Shown one piece after another: positions 15,674 to 23,359 of a stretch of DNA of 38,239 nucleotides. Within the stretch, counting starts at the first letter, position 1, and each line of letters begins with the position of its first letter. The position numbers and the translations under genes were made by a program. Where the stretch lies: the NCBI RefSeq assembly GCF_000576595.1, contig NZ_AWSA01000040.1, positions 1 to 38,239 on the forward strand, given 5' to 3'. The notes under the pieces are model-generated. The model was not told the origin of the DNA. It made no database searches and saw nothing but the letters and a program-made list of their open reading frames with translations. The DNA comes from Intrasporangium oryzae NRRL B-24470 (lineage in GTDB: Bacteria > Actinomycetota > Actinomycetes > Actinomycetales > Dermatophilaceae).

Positions 15674-16882
15674 CTAGCCCTTCAGCTTGTAGTCCTCGAC
15701 GAGACGGCGGCCGATGATCATCCGCTGGATGTCGGCCGTGCCCTCGCCGATGAGGAGCATCGGGGCCTCGCGGTAGAGCCGCTCGATCTCGTACTCCTTG
15801 GAGTACCCGTAGCCGCCGTGGATGCGGAAGCTGTCCTCGACGACCTGCGAGCAGTACTCGGACGCGAGGTACTTCGCCATGCCCGCCTCGAGGTCGTTGC
15901 GCTCGCCGGAGTCCTTCTTGCGGGCCGCCTTGACCATCATCTCGTGGGCGGCCTCGACCTTGACGGCCATGTCGGCGAGGCGGAAGAGCACGGCCTGGTG
16001 CTCGACGATCTTCTTCCCGAACGTCTCGCGCTGCTGGGCGTAGGAGATGCCGAGCTCGAAGGCGCGCCGGGCGACACCGCAGCCGCGCGCCGCGACGTTG
16101 ACACGGCCGACCTCGACGCCGTCCATCATCTGGTAGAAGCCCTTGCCCGGCTCGCCGCCGAGGATCTGGGCGCTCGTCGTGCGGTGCCCGTCGAGAATGA
16201 GCTCGGTCGTGTCGACGCCCTTGTAGCCCATCTTGTCGATCTTGCCGGGCACCGTGACGCCCTGGGCGGTCTCGCCGAAGCCGGACTCCTTCTCGATGAG
16301 GAACGTCGTCATGTTGCGGTAGACGGAGTCGGCGCCCGTGTCGGTCTTGACGAGGACGGCGACGAGGTTGGCCGAGCCGCCGTTGGTCAGCCACATCTTC
16401 TGGCCGGTGATGCTCCACTCGCCGTCGTCGCCCTCGGACGTGCGGACGGCCTTCGTCTTGATGGCCGCCACGTCGGAGCCGCACCCCGGCTCGCTCATCG
16501 AGAAGGCACCGCGGATCTCGCCGGTGGCCATCCGCGGCAGGTAGCGCTGCTTCTGCTCCTCCGTCCCGTGCTGGAGAATGAGGTAGGCGACGATGAAGTG
16601 GGTGTTGATGATGCCGCTGACGCTCATCCAGCCGCGGGCGATCTCCTCGACGCAGAGCGCGTACGTGAGCAGGGACTCACCGAGGCCGCCGTACTCCTCG
16701 GGGATCATGAGGCCGAAGATCCCCATCTCCTTCATGCCGTCGACGATCGCCTGAGGGTACTCGTCGCGGTGCTCGAGCTCGGTGGCCACGGGAAGGATCT
16801 GCTCGTCGACGAACTCACGCACGAGCTTGACGAGCTCGCCCTGCTCCTCGGTGAGTCCGTCGGTCTGCTGCAGTCGGGACAT
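15674..16882 (-). CDS. Acyl-CoA dehydrogenase family protein
   Basis: A 402-residue FAD flavoprotein that introduces the alpha-beta double bond into an acyl-CoA. Seen: the N-terminal helical domain with FGLMIPEEYGGLG; the FAD/substrate loops AFSMSEPGCGSDVAAI and WSITGQKMWLTNGG; RETFGKKIVEHQAVLFRLAD; RIHGGYGYSKEYEIERLYRE; and GEGTADIQRMI, where Glu380 aligns with the catalytic Glu of medium-chain enzymes. This points to a short/branched-chain or short-chain ACAD; the chain length preference cannot be fixed by eye. The ATG at 16882 has AAGGTGG upstream. No electron-transfer flavoprotein or beta-oxidation gene is next to it. Confidence 0.93.
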   Translation of the reverse strand: MSRLQQTDGLTEEQGELVKLVREFVDEQILPVATELEHRDEYPQAIVDGMKEMGIFGLMIPEEYGGLGESLLTYALCVEEIARGWMSVSGIINTHFIVAYLILQHGTEEQKQRYLPRMATGEIRGAFSMSEPGCGSDVAAIKTKAVRTSEGDDGEWSITGQKMWLTNGGSANLVAVLVKTDTGADSVYRNMTTFLIEKESGFGETAQGVTVPGKIDKMGYKGVDTTELILDGHRTTSAQILGGEPGKGFYQMMDGVEVGRVNVAARGCGVARRAFELGISYAQQRETFGKKIVEHQAVLFRLADMAVKVEAAHEMMVKAARKKDSGERNDLEAGMAKYLASEYCSQVVEDSFRIHGGYGYSKEYEIERLYREAPMLLIGEGTADIQRMIIGRRLVEDYKLKG

Positions 16883-17218
16883 GCTCGATCGCCACCTTGC
16901 GTCGTGGGCCCGTCAGGGCGGGGGTCGGCCTGTGGGCAGGCCGGGTCAACTGCGATCGAGTATGCCGTCGGGCCGGGTTCGCGGTCTGCGCCCCCGCGTG
17001 TGAGTCCCACCACCTGTGCGCTCGGTCACGGCTCGGGCCCGGTCGCGGCTCGGGGGTGAGGTACCGGGGTGCCGGGTCGGTGCGGGACCCGCTCGACCAG
17101 GCGCGAGGCCGGTGACGCCGCTACGGTCTGAGGGGGTACGTAGGGACAGCCCCGGGTCTGCGCGCACGGTGCGCGGTGACCGGCGTGGGTCGCACGAATG
17201 TTCTGTCGAGGGGGACGG
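16883..17218. other. 336-nt intergenic region between divergent genes
   Basis: Lies between the starts of the acyl-CoA dehydrogenase (minus) and the unknown 142-aa gene (plus), so it should hold two promoters. I see one GTATGCCG copy (16960) and a weak 6-bp inverted repeat CGGGTC/GACCCG (17073-17091). There is no clear TANNNT start-proximal box and no coding signal. Confidence 0.5.
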
Positions 17219-17647
17219 ATGGGAGTCAACACCGCTCATGTGAAGTGGTGGATGTCGGAGCACGAGTCGTTCGAGGTGGGCCCCGAGGTCTCGGCGGGGT
17301 TCGCGGCGCACCTGCAGACGCTCCCGTGGACACCGCACCGCGTGGACTGGGAGCAGGTCCCCCACGTGGAGCTGTCGACCAAGGTCGACTGGGAGGAGCA
17401 GGTGGGCGCCATCGCACGGCGCAGCCCGTTCGGACGGTTCAGCCATGTCCTGCTCATGTACAGCGGTACGGAGCCCGCTCTCGTGGGGCGGCGGGACGAC
17501 GTCCTGCGTGACGTCGACCTGCTCTGCGCGGCCTCGCCGGGTCCCCGGTACTTCTGCGGTGCTGTCATCCGGGAGGGGGCTCTGCGTGCGCAGTTCCCGG
17601 CCTTCGGGGAGTTCGACGGCTTCTCGAAGGTCCTCTTCCGCACGTAG
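17219..17647 (+). CDS. Hypothetical protein, 142 aa, next to caspase gene
   Basis: I do not recognise this protein. From the ATG at 17219 it begins MGVNTAHVKW. It contains a Trp-rich amphipathic region (LPWTPHRVDWEQVPHVELST), a central hydrophobic strand FSHVLLMYSG and a C-terminal FDGFSKVLFR. No signal peptide or membrane span is visible. A purine-rich GAGGGGGA precedes the start; an in-frame ATG at 17198 has nothing comparable. It converges on the caspase gene, sharing a 20-bp palindromic terminator, so it is not in the same transcript. A functional link is only suggested by position. Its third-position GC is high, arguing that it is a real gene. Confidence 0.6.
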   Translation: MGVNTAHVKWWMSEHESFEVGPEVSAGFAAHLQTLPWTPHRVDWEQVPHVELSTKVDWEEQVGAIARRSPFGRFSHVLLMYSGTEPALVGRRDDVLRDVDLLCAASPGPRYFCGAVIREGALRAQFPAFGEFDGFSKVLFRT

Positions 17648-17666
17648 CCGCGGGGGCCCCCGCGGC
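17647..17666. terminator. 20-bp perfect GC palindrome between convergent genes
   Basis: GCCGCGGGGG followed directly by its complement CCCCCGCGGC. It begins on the last base of the stop codon of the 142-aa gene and ends 4 nt before the caspase stop. Likely bidirectional terminator, or a cruciform in DNA. Confidence 0.65.
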
Positions 17667-17669
17667 CGG

Positions 17670-18548
17670 TCACCAGAGCTGGCCGAACGACACCTGCCTG
17701 GCCTTGGGCGGACCCTCGAGGGTCGATCGCTGGGCGAACCCGCCCTGCTTGAGGCTGGCTGTGACCGCCTTGAGGAGGTCGACGCGCGTCGCCGTCGGGT
17801 TGTCGGCGAGGGCCTTGAGGAAGAGGTAGGTGAATGCGCCGTTGGGCCGCTTGTCGAAGGTCGCGTCCGAGGCGGTCTGGTCCGGCTTGCAGGCCGCGAA
17901 GAGCACCGGCTTGGCGTTCGTCGTGCTGCGCCCCTTCGTCAGCTCGACGAGCGCCTTGCGGTCCACGGTCCGGGGCGGGTTGAGCGCGCGCAGCCCGCGC
18001 GCCTGGTCGAGCCCCTTCGGCGTGGGCGGCGGCAGGTAGCGGGGGCGGCGACCGAGGAGCATCGCCTGCTGGATCTCGTCGAGATCCTTCAGGCCGGTGC
18101 CGCTGTGGCACGTGTCGAGGAGGACCTCGAGCAGGACGCCGGCGGGGACGCGCGCGAAGAGGTCGTGCAGCTCATCGTCGATGATGACCGTGTCGCGGTC
18201 CCACTGGTCGCCCTTGCGCCGGATGTCGTGGCAGGCGAAGGCCTCGTCGAGCCCGTCCGGCTCGACGTCGCCGCCCGGCTCGTTGGGGACCTGGGTGCCG
18301 TGGCTCGAGAAGGTGAAGATCAGGTGGTCGCCGGCCTTCGCCCCGTCGACCATCCCGGTGAGGGCCGCCATCACGTTCTTCTTCGTCGCGTCGGCGTCGG
18401 TGAGCACCGTCGTCGTCCGCGCCGTGAAGCCGTGCTTCTTCAGGGCGGCCGCTATGTCGTTCGCGTCGTTGACGCAGCCGCTCAGCCAGCTGCTCATCGG
18501 CAGCGACTCGAACTCGTTGATCCCCACGCAGAGCGCCTTGCGCGCCAT
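17670..18548 (-). CDS. Caspase family (peptidase C14) protease
   Basis: A 292-residue stand-alone caspase-like domain. Seen: MARKALCVGINEFESLP (first strand), the acidic GCVNDANDIAAALKKHGF, the catalytic His83 in FTFSSHGTQVPNEPGGD and Cys147 in VLLDTCHSGTGL, then VLFAACKPDQTASD and AFTYLFLKAL. This is the p20/p10 order of bacterial metacaspases or orthocaspases, which cleave proteins, usually after Arg or Lys. No extra effector domain, signal peptide or membrane span is present, so it is cytoplasmic. It lies 109 nt downstream of the CHAT fusion on the same strand and is probably co-transcribed. A strong GAGGAGAGGA precedes its ATG. The intergenic spacer carries a 12-bp tandem repeat. Confidence 0.93.
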   Translation of the reverse strand: MARKALCVGINEFESLPMSSWLSGCVNDANDIAAALKKHGFTARTTTVLTDADATKKNVMAALTGMVDGAKAGDHLIFTFSSHGTQVPNEPGGDVEPDGLDEAFACHDIRRKGDQWDRDTVIIDDELHDLFARVPAGVLLEVLLDTCHSGTGLKDLDEIQQAMLLGRRPRYLPPPTPKGLDQARGLRALNPPRTVDRKALVELTKGRSTTNAKPVLFAACKPDQTASDATFDKRPNGAFTYLFLKALADNPTATRVDLLKAVTASLKQGGFAQRSTLEGPPKARQVSFGQLW

Positions 18549-18575
18549 GGCCGTGTCCTCTCCTCGTGCTGTCGT

Positions 18576-18619
18576 GGTCCTTCTGTCGGTCCTTCTGTCG
18601 GTCCTTCGGTCGTTCTGTC
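18576..18619 (-). repeat. 12-bp tandem repeat in the CHAT-caspase spacer
   Basis: GGTCCTTCTGTC occurs at 18576-18587 and 18588-18599, with a one-base variant at 18600-18611 and a partial unit to 18619. On the transcribed (minus) strand each unit reads GACAGAAGGACC, carrying an AAGGA purine run about 30-60 nt before the caspase start. Confidence 0.8.
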
Positions 18620-18657
18620 GGACGCTGCGGGTCGCGTCCGCCCAGGTCGTATGCCGC

Positions 18658-21600
18658 TCACGTCCTCACGAGGACCGCGTCGGGTCGCGCGTAGACGACG
18701 AAGGCGAGCCAGGTCGGGTCGCCGGCCTCGCGCGCCGCCCTGCGGGCAGACGTGCTCGCTGCCGCCATCGTCCGGCCGGCGAGCAGCTCCTCGTAGAGGG
18801 TCTCGACGAAGACGCGCGCCGGCTGCTCGCGAACCGACCACAGGCAGGAGACGAAGGCCGCCGCGCCCGCGTCGAGGAACGCCTTGGCGAACCCGCCGAC
18901 GGTGGTGCAGAGCTCTCCGGAGCGTCCGGTCTGGCACGCGTTGAGGACGACGAGCGGCCCGCCGTCACGCGAGTCCGTCCAGTCGACGTTCTCGCTCACG
19001 GCGGTCGCCGAGAGGTACTGGGGCTCGACGGTCCGGCCCCGCTTGCGGCCCTTGAGCAGGACCTTGGCATCGGCGATGTCGTCGGACCGCGCGGCCCCGT
19101 GCCCGGAGAAGTGGAGCACGTCGAAGCGGCCCGAGCGGAGGAGCTGCTCGACGCCCCGTGGCGTCGCGGTGACCGGCTTGGCCCCGAGACGGGCGACGAG
19201 GAACTCCTGCTCGGCCACGCCCTCCCGGTTGTCGAACATCGGGTCGGCGTAGACCGGGCAGATCGACCTGACCCGACCGGTGCGCACCCGAACCCGGCGT
19301 GGCGGGAAGCTGCCGAGCTGCCAGCGGACCAGACCACCCTGGGCGAGGAAGCGCGGCTTGGTCCCGCGCTTGCCCCGCGGCTGCTTGAGGTGGACGAGCT
19401 CCCACGGCACGTAGGGCTCGTCGGTGTAGACGATGAGGTCCGCGACCTTGTCACGGTGCGCCCAGAGGTAGGCCTGCATCGGCTCGGGGAAGAACTGGTC
19501 GAACAGCTGGGTCCCGATGTCCTGCAGGGCACTCAGGCGCTCGCCCTCGCCCATCCCCTCGTCGCGCAGGGTCGCCTCGACGGCCGCGACCCGGTCGCGG
19601 ACGAAGCCGTCGCGGTCGAGGACCGGGGCCGAGGTGAAGGTCTCGGCAGGCTCTCCCCGGACGAGCCGCACCGCGTAGTGGTAGACGCGCTCGCCCCCGG
19701 GGAGCCGGCACTCGACGATGTCGAGGCAGGCGAGCCCATCGAGCTCGGGGGCGTCGATGCCGGTGTGGACGACCGCCTTGACGATGCCGCCGGGCCCGAG
19801 GAACGCCGTGGCGTCCGGCTCGAGCGCCGTGCCCTCGAGGGAGAGGTTGGCGATGGGGACCGCACCCTGGCGCACGACGACGAGGAGCGTCACCGGACCG
19901 GCGGCGATCGCGCGGACCGTGAAGCTGAGCTCGCTCGTCCAGTCGCCGCTCGGGAGCCCGAAGACCTTGGTGTCCGGGTCGGCGACCGTGGCGTTGGCCT
20001 TGCCGAACACCTGGACCGTGACCGGGCGTTCGGCGTCGAGGTGGACCTCCTGCTCGGCGTGGGACGTGCCGACGCTCGGGGTGAGTGCCGTGCGCGCGAG
20101 CCGCACCCGCAGCGTGAAGTCCTCCCCGGAGACGACGGCGGCCGGCATCTCGGCACCGAGCTGGGCCTCGATCAGCTCGTCCGGCCCCTCGGTCAGCTCG
20201 TCCGGCGCCGCGGGTGGCTCGGCCATCTCGAGGTCCCGCTCGGCCGACTCGCCGCCTCCCGCGCCCATCCCCAGCGGCAGCCACCCGGCGATCGCCTCGA
20301 TGACCTTGAGCTGCCCGAAGTAGTTGGTGTGGTAGACGACCTCGTTGGCGCCCAGGGCGAGGCTGTCCTTGACGAACCCGCCTGCCGGCAGCCCGATCGC
20401 GGCCATCGACGCGGTGTCGACGACGAGGTCGTTCGCGTCCTCGAAGATCTGGTCCATGAACCCCTCCGCGAGCTGGGCGACCAGCTCCCGGGGGAACTCC
20501 TGTGGGCTGTGGTGGTCGTCGAAGAGCTCGACGTGGAAGTCGGACGAGACGACGAACCAGTCGGTCCCGGGCTTCGGCTGCCCGGGCTGATCCGCATTGA
20601 TCCACGCGACGAACGCGCCGTCGGGCATCATCGCCTGCAGACCGGGAACGTCGTCGCTCTTCGCGGCATACGAGACGAGGTACTTGACGAAGGCACCGAT
20701 GCCCTTGACCGTCGCACCGACCACGGCGCCCACCGGGGCGCCGCCCGGCAGGAGCGAGAGGACGCCCGCGCCCACCGCGGCGAGGTTGGTGTAGACGTCG
20801 ACGAGGTCCGACCACCGCTTCGGGTCGGCCAGGTGGGTGCCGCCGTTGGTCGCGGCGACGAAGACGATGCGGTCCACCGTGCCGGGCCACGACGACGACG
20901 GCAGGACGTCCTCGGCGAACGCACGGGTGACGAGCCCGCCCCGGCTGTGCGTGATGATGTCGATGACGAGGTCGGAGCGCGGGTGGTGGGAGGCGAGCCG
21001 CTGGAGGAGGTCCTCGGCGTTGGCCTTGGGGTCGAGGGTCAGGGTCTTGTGGTCGAAGCCGATGACCGCGTCGTAGGCGGACACGAGCGTCTCGACGAAG
21101 CCCTCGGCTCCCGGGACCAGGGCGAGCGGCGCGAAGGCCCCCACGGTGGACGAGAAGGTCCCGTGCACGAAGAGCAGGAGGCGCACGGCCCGGTCGGTGG
21201 GCAGGTCGAGCTCGTCGAGTCGCTCGAAGGGCGTCCACGCCGTGACGTCGCTGCCGGTGATCCGTACGAGACCCGGCCGGACATGGGCCTCCATCGCCTG
21301 GGTCGCGCTCTTGAGCAGGGCGGAGGCGGCGAACCGGAAGACGATCGCCTGGGCCGTGCCGTGGACGAGGTCGCCGAGCAGGCCTCGCGTGCGCGGCGCC
21401 CCGGCCTCGACCTCGAGCCCCCTGACCCGAGCCCTGACCTGAGCCTTGGCCCGCTCCCCCGCCGGCCGCCGCGAGGGGCGGGCGGGCTGGACGTCGATCT
21501 CGAAGTGGGCCGTCCTCGGGCCGGGCTCGAGGTCCCGCGTCCGGTCGACCGGGTTGGCGGGCAGGTGCCACGAGTAGACGCCGTCGCGCTCGACGAGGAC

Positions 21601-21891
21601 GACGGCGTCCTCGCCCGCTGCCACGTCGACGTCGAGCCGCACGTGACCGCGCCGGTTGGCGGGCGGCGCAGCGTCGAGGTCACGGGTCACCCGGGGCGCC
21701 AGCTCGACGCGGTCGACGACCTCGAGGTCGACGTCGGCGAGCGCCTCGAGGAGCACGGAGCGCCCGGTCGCCACCTCGGACCCCGGCTCGCCCGGGAGGG
21801 CCCGGTCGGCGTCGGCACCGACCCGCGAGGCGGAGTACGACGGTGGGGTCGTGACACGCAGCGCGCCCCCTGCGAAGGACGTCGACGGCAT
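18658..21891 (-). CDS. Alpha/beta-hydrolase - CHAT protease fusion (1077 aa)
   Basis: A very large two-enzyme protein. Residues 1-200: beta-rich region of unknown role with a hydrophobic patch. About 235-460: a lipase-like alpha/beta hydrolase with oxyanion loop LLFVHGTFSS (243-244), nucleophile Ser316 in DIITHSRGGL and VFVAATNGGTHLADP. About 545-590: an acidic Pro/Glu linker. About 590-700: a beta-sandwich-like segment. About 760-1077: a CHAT domain (caspase HetF-associated) with catalytic His931 in VLHFSGHGAA and Cys986 in VVLNACQTGRSGE, ending in DPTWLAFVVYARPD. All key residues are intact. No signal peptide. The start ATG at 21891 has GGGAGGGAG upstream and lies inside a CGGCATAC word. 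CHAT domains are regulated proteases; the hydrolase may be a lipase effector (inference). Substrates unknown. Confidence 0.92.
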   Translation of the reverse strand: MPSTSFAGGALRVTTPPSYSASRVGADADRALPGEPGSEVATGRSVLLEALADVDLEVVDRVELAPRVTRDLDAAPPANRRGHVRLDVDVAAGEDAVVLVERDGVYSWHLPANPVDRTRDLEPGPRTAHFEIDVQPARPSRRPAGERAKAQVRARVRGLEVEAGAPRTRGLLGDLVHGTAQAIVFRFAASALLKSATQAMEAHVRPGLVRITGSDVTAWTPFERLDELDLPTDRAVRLLLFVHGTFSSTVGAFAPLALVPGAEGFVETLVSAYDAVIGFDHKTLTLDPKANAEDLLQRLASHHPRSDLVIDIITHSRGGLVTRAFAEDVLPSSSWPGTVDRIVFVAATNGGTHLADPKRWSDLVDVYTNLAAVGAGVLSLLPGGAPVGAVVGATVKGIGAFVKYLVSYAAKSDDVPGLQAMMPDGAFVAWINADQPGQPKPGTDWFVVSSDFHVELFDDHHSPQEFPRELVAQLAEGFMDQIFEDANDLVVDTASMAAIGLPAGGFVKDSLALGANEVVYHTNYFGQLKVIEAIAGWLPLGMGAGGGESAERDLEMAEPPAAPDELTEGPDELIEAQLGAEMPAAVVSGEDFTLRVRLARTALTPSVGTSHAEQEVHLDAERPVTVQVFGKANATVADPDTKVFGLPSGDWTSELSFTVRAIAAGPVTLLVVVRQGAVPIANLSLEGTALEPDATAFLGPGGIVKAVVHTGIDAPELDGLACLDIVECRLPGGERVYHYAVRLVRGEPAETFTSAPVLDRDGFVRDRVAAVEATLRDEGMGEGERLSALQDIGTQLFDQFFPEPMQAYLWAHRDKVADLIVYTDEPYVPWELVHLKQPRGKRGTKPRFLAQGGLVRWQLGSFPPRRVRVRTGRVRSICPVYADPMFDNREGVAEQEFLVARLGAKPVTATPRGVEQLLRSGRFDVLHFSGHGAARSDDIADAKVLLKGRKRGRTVEPQYLSATAVSENVDWTDSRDGGPLVVLNACQTGRSGELCTTVGGFAKAFLDAGAAAFVSCLWSVREQPARVFVETLYEELLAGRTMAAASTSARRAAREAGDPTWLAFVVYARPDAVLVRT

Positions 21892-22100
21892 ACGTGGCTC
21901 CCTCCCGACGAGGCGGACGCGGCCTGCTCCCCTCACGGTAGAGGCGCGTCGGTCGCCCTTGATACGGAATGGCCAAACCAGGACCGGACGGCCCGTGGGT
22001 CGGTCACGGCCGTAAATCGATTGCGCGGGCCGTCCGGCATGGGCCACCCTCGTCCAGACGCGGAGGCGCACGGCCGCCGCACGAACCCAAGGAGGGTGAC

Positions 22101-22199
22101 ATGTCGATCACGGTCCCGGGCATGCCTGCCCACATTTCTTCAACCTTGGAGTTCCCTTGTCATTCAATGCATTTCAGAACAGCTCGTTCGACGAGCTAG
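22101..22199 (+). CDS. Upstream small ORF (32 aa) overlapping the RIO kinase start
   Basis: AAGGAGGGTGAC followed immediately by ATG at 22101 is one of the best ribosome-binding sites in the window. It opens a 32-codon frame beginning MSITVPGMPAHISS and ending at TAG 22197-22199. The frame overlaps the RIO kinase TTG start (22157) by 43 nt in a different frame. The 22130-22200 stretch is clearly less GC-rich than its surroundings. It could be a leader peptide that controls RIO translation, or the true N-terminus of RIO reached by a -1 frameshift at CCT to CCC (22154-22157). Confidence 0.5.
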   Translation: MSITVPGMPAHISSTLEFPCHSMHFRTARSTS

Positions 22200-23068
22200 A
22201 TCTCACGTCCTTCGAGGGACACCGCCGCTTCGGAGAGCAGCCGGAGTCGTATGCCGTCGACACCGATCCTGACGGCCCCCCGGAAGGCGACCGCTGGTCG
22301 AGCTGGGACGGCGCCACGCACGGGCCGAAGCCCCGACCCGACTGGGTCATCACCGATCTCGGCGCGGTCGAGGCGGACCTCGGGGTCCTCAAGACCGGCA
22401 AGGAGGCCGACGTCCACCTCGTCCGGCGCTGGGTCCCGGGCGATGCCGGCCGCGACGTCCTCATGGCGGGCAAGCGCTACCGGTCGAGCGACCACCGGAT
22501 GTTCCACCGCGACGCGGGGTACCTCGAGGGTCGGCGCGTCCGGAAGTCCCGCGAGACACGGGCGATGCGGACCCGGACGTCGTTCGGCAAGCAGCTCATC
22601 AGCGGCCTCTGGGCGTTCGCGGAGTTCGAGACGCTCGTCCGGCTCTGGAACGAGGGCCTGCCGGTTCCCTACCCGGTCCAGATGGGCGAGGACGAGATGC
22701 TGATGGAGTTCATCGGCAGCCCCGGCGGCGAGGCGGCCCCGCGCCTGGCCCAGACCCGACCGGGCGCGGACGTCCTGCCCGAGCTCTTCGAGCAGCTGAG
22801 AGCCGCGATGATCCGGCTCGCCGAGCTCGGGTGGGCTCACGGTGACCTCTCGCCCTACAACGTCCTCCTCGACGAGCGAGGCGGGAGCCCCCGGCTCGTC
22901 CTCATCGACTGGCCGCAGGTCGTCGACGTGATCGGCAACCCGCACGGTCCGGAGTTCCTCGAACGGGACGCACGCAACATGTGTGACTGGTTCACCCGCA
23001 GGGGGTACGAGGTGGACGAGGGGATGTTCTTCGGCGACCTCATGGCTGCGGCGACGTCGCGCTGGTGA
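22157..23068 (+). CDS. RIO-family serine protein kinase / ATPase
   Basis: A 303-residue atypical kinase of the RIO1 group. Seen: nucleotide loop VLKTGKEADVHLV (78-89), the catalytic Lys106 in MAGKRYR, the hinge MLMEFIG, catalytic loop AHGDLSPYNVLL with Asp230, and the metal-binding Asp251 in LIDWPQVVD. RIO1 proteins act in ribosome small-subunit maturation in eukaryotes and archaea; the bacterial role is unproven. I use the TTG at 22157, which has GGAG 5 nt upstream and begins the conserved-looking region. No in-frame ATG is available before conserved residues. A strong upstream small ORF overlaps this start. It is divergent from the CHAT gene across about 210 nt and ends before a good hairpin at 23082. 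Confidence 0.9.
   Translation: MSFNAFQNSSFDELDLTSFEGHRRFGEQPESYAVDTDPDGPPEGDRWSSWDGATHGPKPRPDWVITDLGAVEADLGVLKTGKEADVHLVRRWVPGDAGRDVLMAGKRYRSSDHRMFHRDAGYLEGRRVRKSRETRAMRTRTSFGKQLISGLWAFAEFETLVRLWNEGLPVPYPVQMGEDEMLMEFIGSPGGEAAPRLAQTRPGADVLPELFEQLRAAMIRLAELGWAHGDLSPYNVLLDERGGSPRLVLIDWPQVVDVIGNPHGPEFLERDARNMCDWFTRRGYEVDEGMFFGDLMAAATSRW
22181..22197 (+). promoter_or_regulatory. Small hairpin inside the RIO 5' region
   Basis: AGCTCGT / ACGAGCT with a 3-nt loop, just after the RIO start and ending at the TAG of the overlapping small ORF. A ribosome on the small ORF would melt it, so it could couple the two reading frames. Confidence 0.35.
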
Positions 23069-23081
23069 GGAACCGAGGCAA

Positions 23082-23118
23082 CGGGGGAGGCCACGCGTTC
23101 GTGGCGTGACCTCCCCCG
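23082..23118 (+). terminator. Terminator hairpin after the RIO kinase gene
   Basis: CGGGGGAGG + CACGC pairs with GCGTG + CCTCCCCCG around a 7-nt loop, with a single C/A mismatch. It begins 14 nt after the RIO stop. The following 240 nt (23119-23359) up to the convergent nitroreductase hold no gene or other structure that I can support. Confidence 0.75.
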
Positions 23119-23359
23119 CCCTCCCCTCCCGGGTGCGCGCCGGGCGTGCGGCGCGCCCGGGCCCCTCCTGATGGCTACGGCTCGTTGTCGGCTGGGCGTC
23201 CAGTGACGACAGGACTGTGGCGGGACGGCGACTGTGACGGGGGTCACTCCCAAGAGCCGAAGGTACACCCGGCGTCGACGTCGCGAGCCCGTTCCGGAAA
23301 ACCCGGTCGGGTCGCTCGCCGTGCCTCAGCCCGGGACCTTCTGCGGGCAGTGCGGCGGC

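Noticed and set aside
21892-22071. 60-residue N-terminal extension of the CHAT protein
   Set aside because: The ATG at 21891 has a strong GGGAGGGAG site, and the extension runs through the divergent promoter region.
18097-22272. Very long plus-strand reading frame (over 1300 codons) opposite the CHAT gene
   Set aside because: It is the antisense of a gene with intact catalytic motifs, and its residues (runs of Arg/Gly/Asp) have no domain pattern. High GC makes long antisense frames common.
22157-23068. RIO kinase as a component of the CHAT-caspase system
   Set aside because: It is divergently transcribed and RIO kinases occur widely without such neighbours; adjacency alone is not enough.
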